Virus record (IMG/VR): IMGVR_UViG_3300042544_001460
Coordinates: 1 to 36,547 of that record
Reading direction: 5' to 3' (one strand)
Source: a virus
Length of the DNA: 36,547 nucleotides
Below, piece by piece: positions 36,345 through 36,547 of the stretch. The notes under the pieces were generated by a model. That model ran no database searches. It was given only the letters and a program-made list of their open reading frames with translations, and was not told the origin of the DNA. Numbering within the stretch: position 1 is the stretch's first letter; each line of letters opens with the position of its first letter. Made by a program: the position numbers and the translations under genes.

Positions 36345-36547
36345 TTAATTACTTAGTGGTGCCTTTATTGGTGGATGTGATTGATAATTTTCCAATATCA
36401 CATCTTGCCCACCAAATGAATATATACCATCTCTAACGTGAACAGTTGGTAAATCAAATGGTTCTCTCTTTATTTGTTCTTTAGCTTGTTCTATATGATT
36501 TTTATATAAGTGTACGTCTCCTAAATTTCCAATCAATTCTTCAGGTA
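36345..36547 (-). CDS. thyA: Thymidylate synthase, C-terminal part
   Basis: Edge-truncated: the N-terminal part lies beyond the window. The visible 66 residues are the ThyA C-terminus: EELIGNLGDVHLYKNHIEQA, followed by REPFDLPTV, ILENYQSHPP and IKAP, the conserved dUMP-binding end of the enzyme. It makes dTMP from dUMP for DNA synthesis, as in T4 and many large phages. The frame is open to base 36547; a TTG at 36536 is not the real start. Confidence 0.92.
   Translation of the reverse strand, partial: PEELIGNLGDVHLYKNHIEQAKEQIKREPFDLPTVHVRDGIYSFGGQDVILENYQSHPPIKAPLSN

Noticed and set aside
1-36547. tRNA genes, CRISPR arrays, insertion sequences and integrases
   Set aside because: I looked for clover-leaf ends (CCA, GTTCGA loops), regular direct repeats and transposase or integrase motifs and found none.

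Overview
The window is almost certainly part of a large, AT-rich tailed-phage genome whose host belongs to the Bacteroidota, probably a flavobacterium-like host. Three things point there. (1) About 65 short, tightly packed genes lie nearly all on the minus strand, with 1-4 nt overlaps (TAATG, ATGA, TGATG junctions), and many are recognisable phage families. (2) There is a recurring promoter shape, TTTG-N19/20-TAnnTTT(G/A), which is the Bacteroidota housekeeping sigma-factor promoter. (3) There are T4-like traits: thyA, an Rnl1-type RNA ligase with a polynucleotide-kinase-like P-loop protein, an ADP-ribosyltransferase with a capsid-targeting-like leader, and possible late promoters. No rRNA, tRNA, CRISPR array, insertion sequence or integrase was seen, and no gap between genes exceeds 300 bases.

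Layout from left to right. 1-3795: an edge fragment, a glycosyltransferase, an LpxH-like phosphoesterase, an ART-type ADP-ribosyltransferase and, divergent from it, a plus-strand gene with a similar leader. 3796-8641: a 2OG-Fe(II) oxygenase-like protein, a conserved phage protein, many small proteins (several not previously listed), a primase-like (AEP) candidate and a PD-(D/E)xK nuclease-like protein. 8677-12154: small proteins, then a tandem array of four SGNH/GDSL-type paralogues. 12169-15870: small proteins, a caspase-like protein, a stand-alone DnaA domain IV protein and a TKWCT-motif protein. 15921-19269: an RNA-repair-like group (cyclic-phosphate-processing receiver domain, RNA ligase, metallophosphoesterase, P-loop kinase). 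19283-23346: RfbC epimerase, a prohibitin/SPFH membrane protein, ferredoxin, a sulfotransferase-like protein and a DEDDh exonuclease. 23415-27438: leader-bearing putative virion proteins, including a three-domain peptidoglycan hydrolase. 27466-31018: a HAD phosphatase of the RNA-repair type, an AdoMet-decarboxylase-like protein, a zincin, a second PD-(D/E)xK-like protein and small membrane proteins. 31036-36547: a DNA cytosine methyltransferase, two PcfJ-like proteins, a 42-residue basic protein on the plus strand, an NlpC/P60 hydrolase and thymidylate synthase, which runs off the edge.

How the parts may work together. Two regulatory classes stand out. One is a family of host-type promoters sharing a TTTGGAATATnCAA core; five of them sit exactly 4 nt before an ATG, which predicts leaderless mRNAs. 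The other is the octamer TATTTATA. I found it five times by eye, each time 3-18 nt before a start codon, and four of those five genes encode a short N-terminal leader ending in [I/L]xE. That looks like a late promoter tied to a T4-like capsid-targeting and cleavage signal, marking proteins packaged in the head and possibly injected. Other themes are envelope and glycan remodelling (glycosyltransferase, LpxH-like, RfbC, SGNH array, sulfotransferase-like), RNA repair as a likely counter to tRNA-cutting defences, and host metabolic genes (ferredoxin, SpeD-like, ThyA). All functions are inferred from motifs read by eye; no database search was run.
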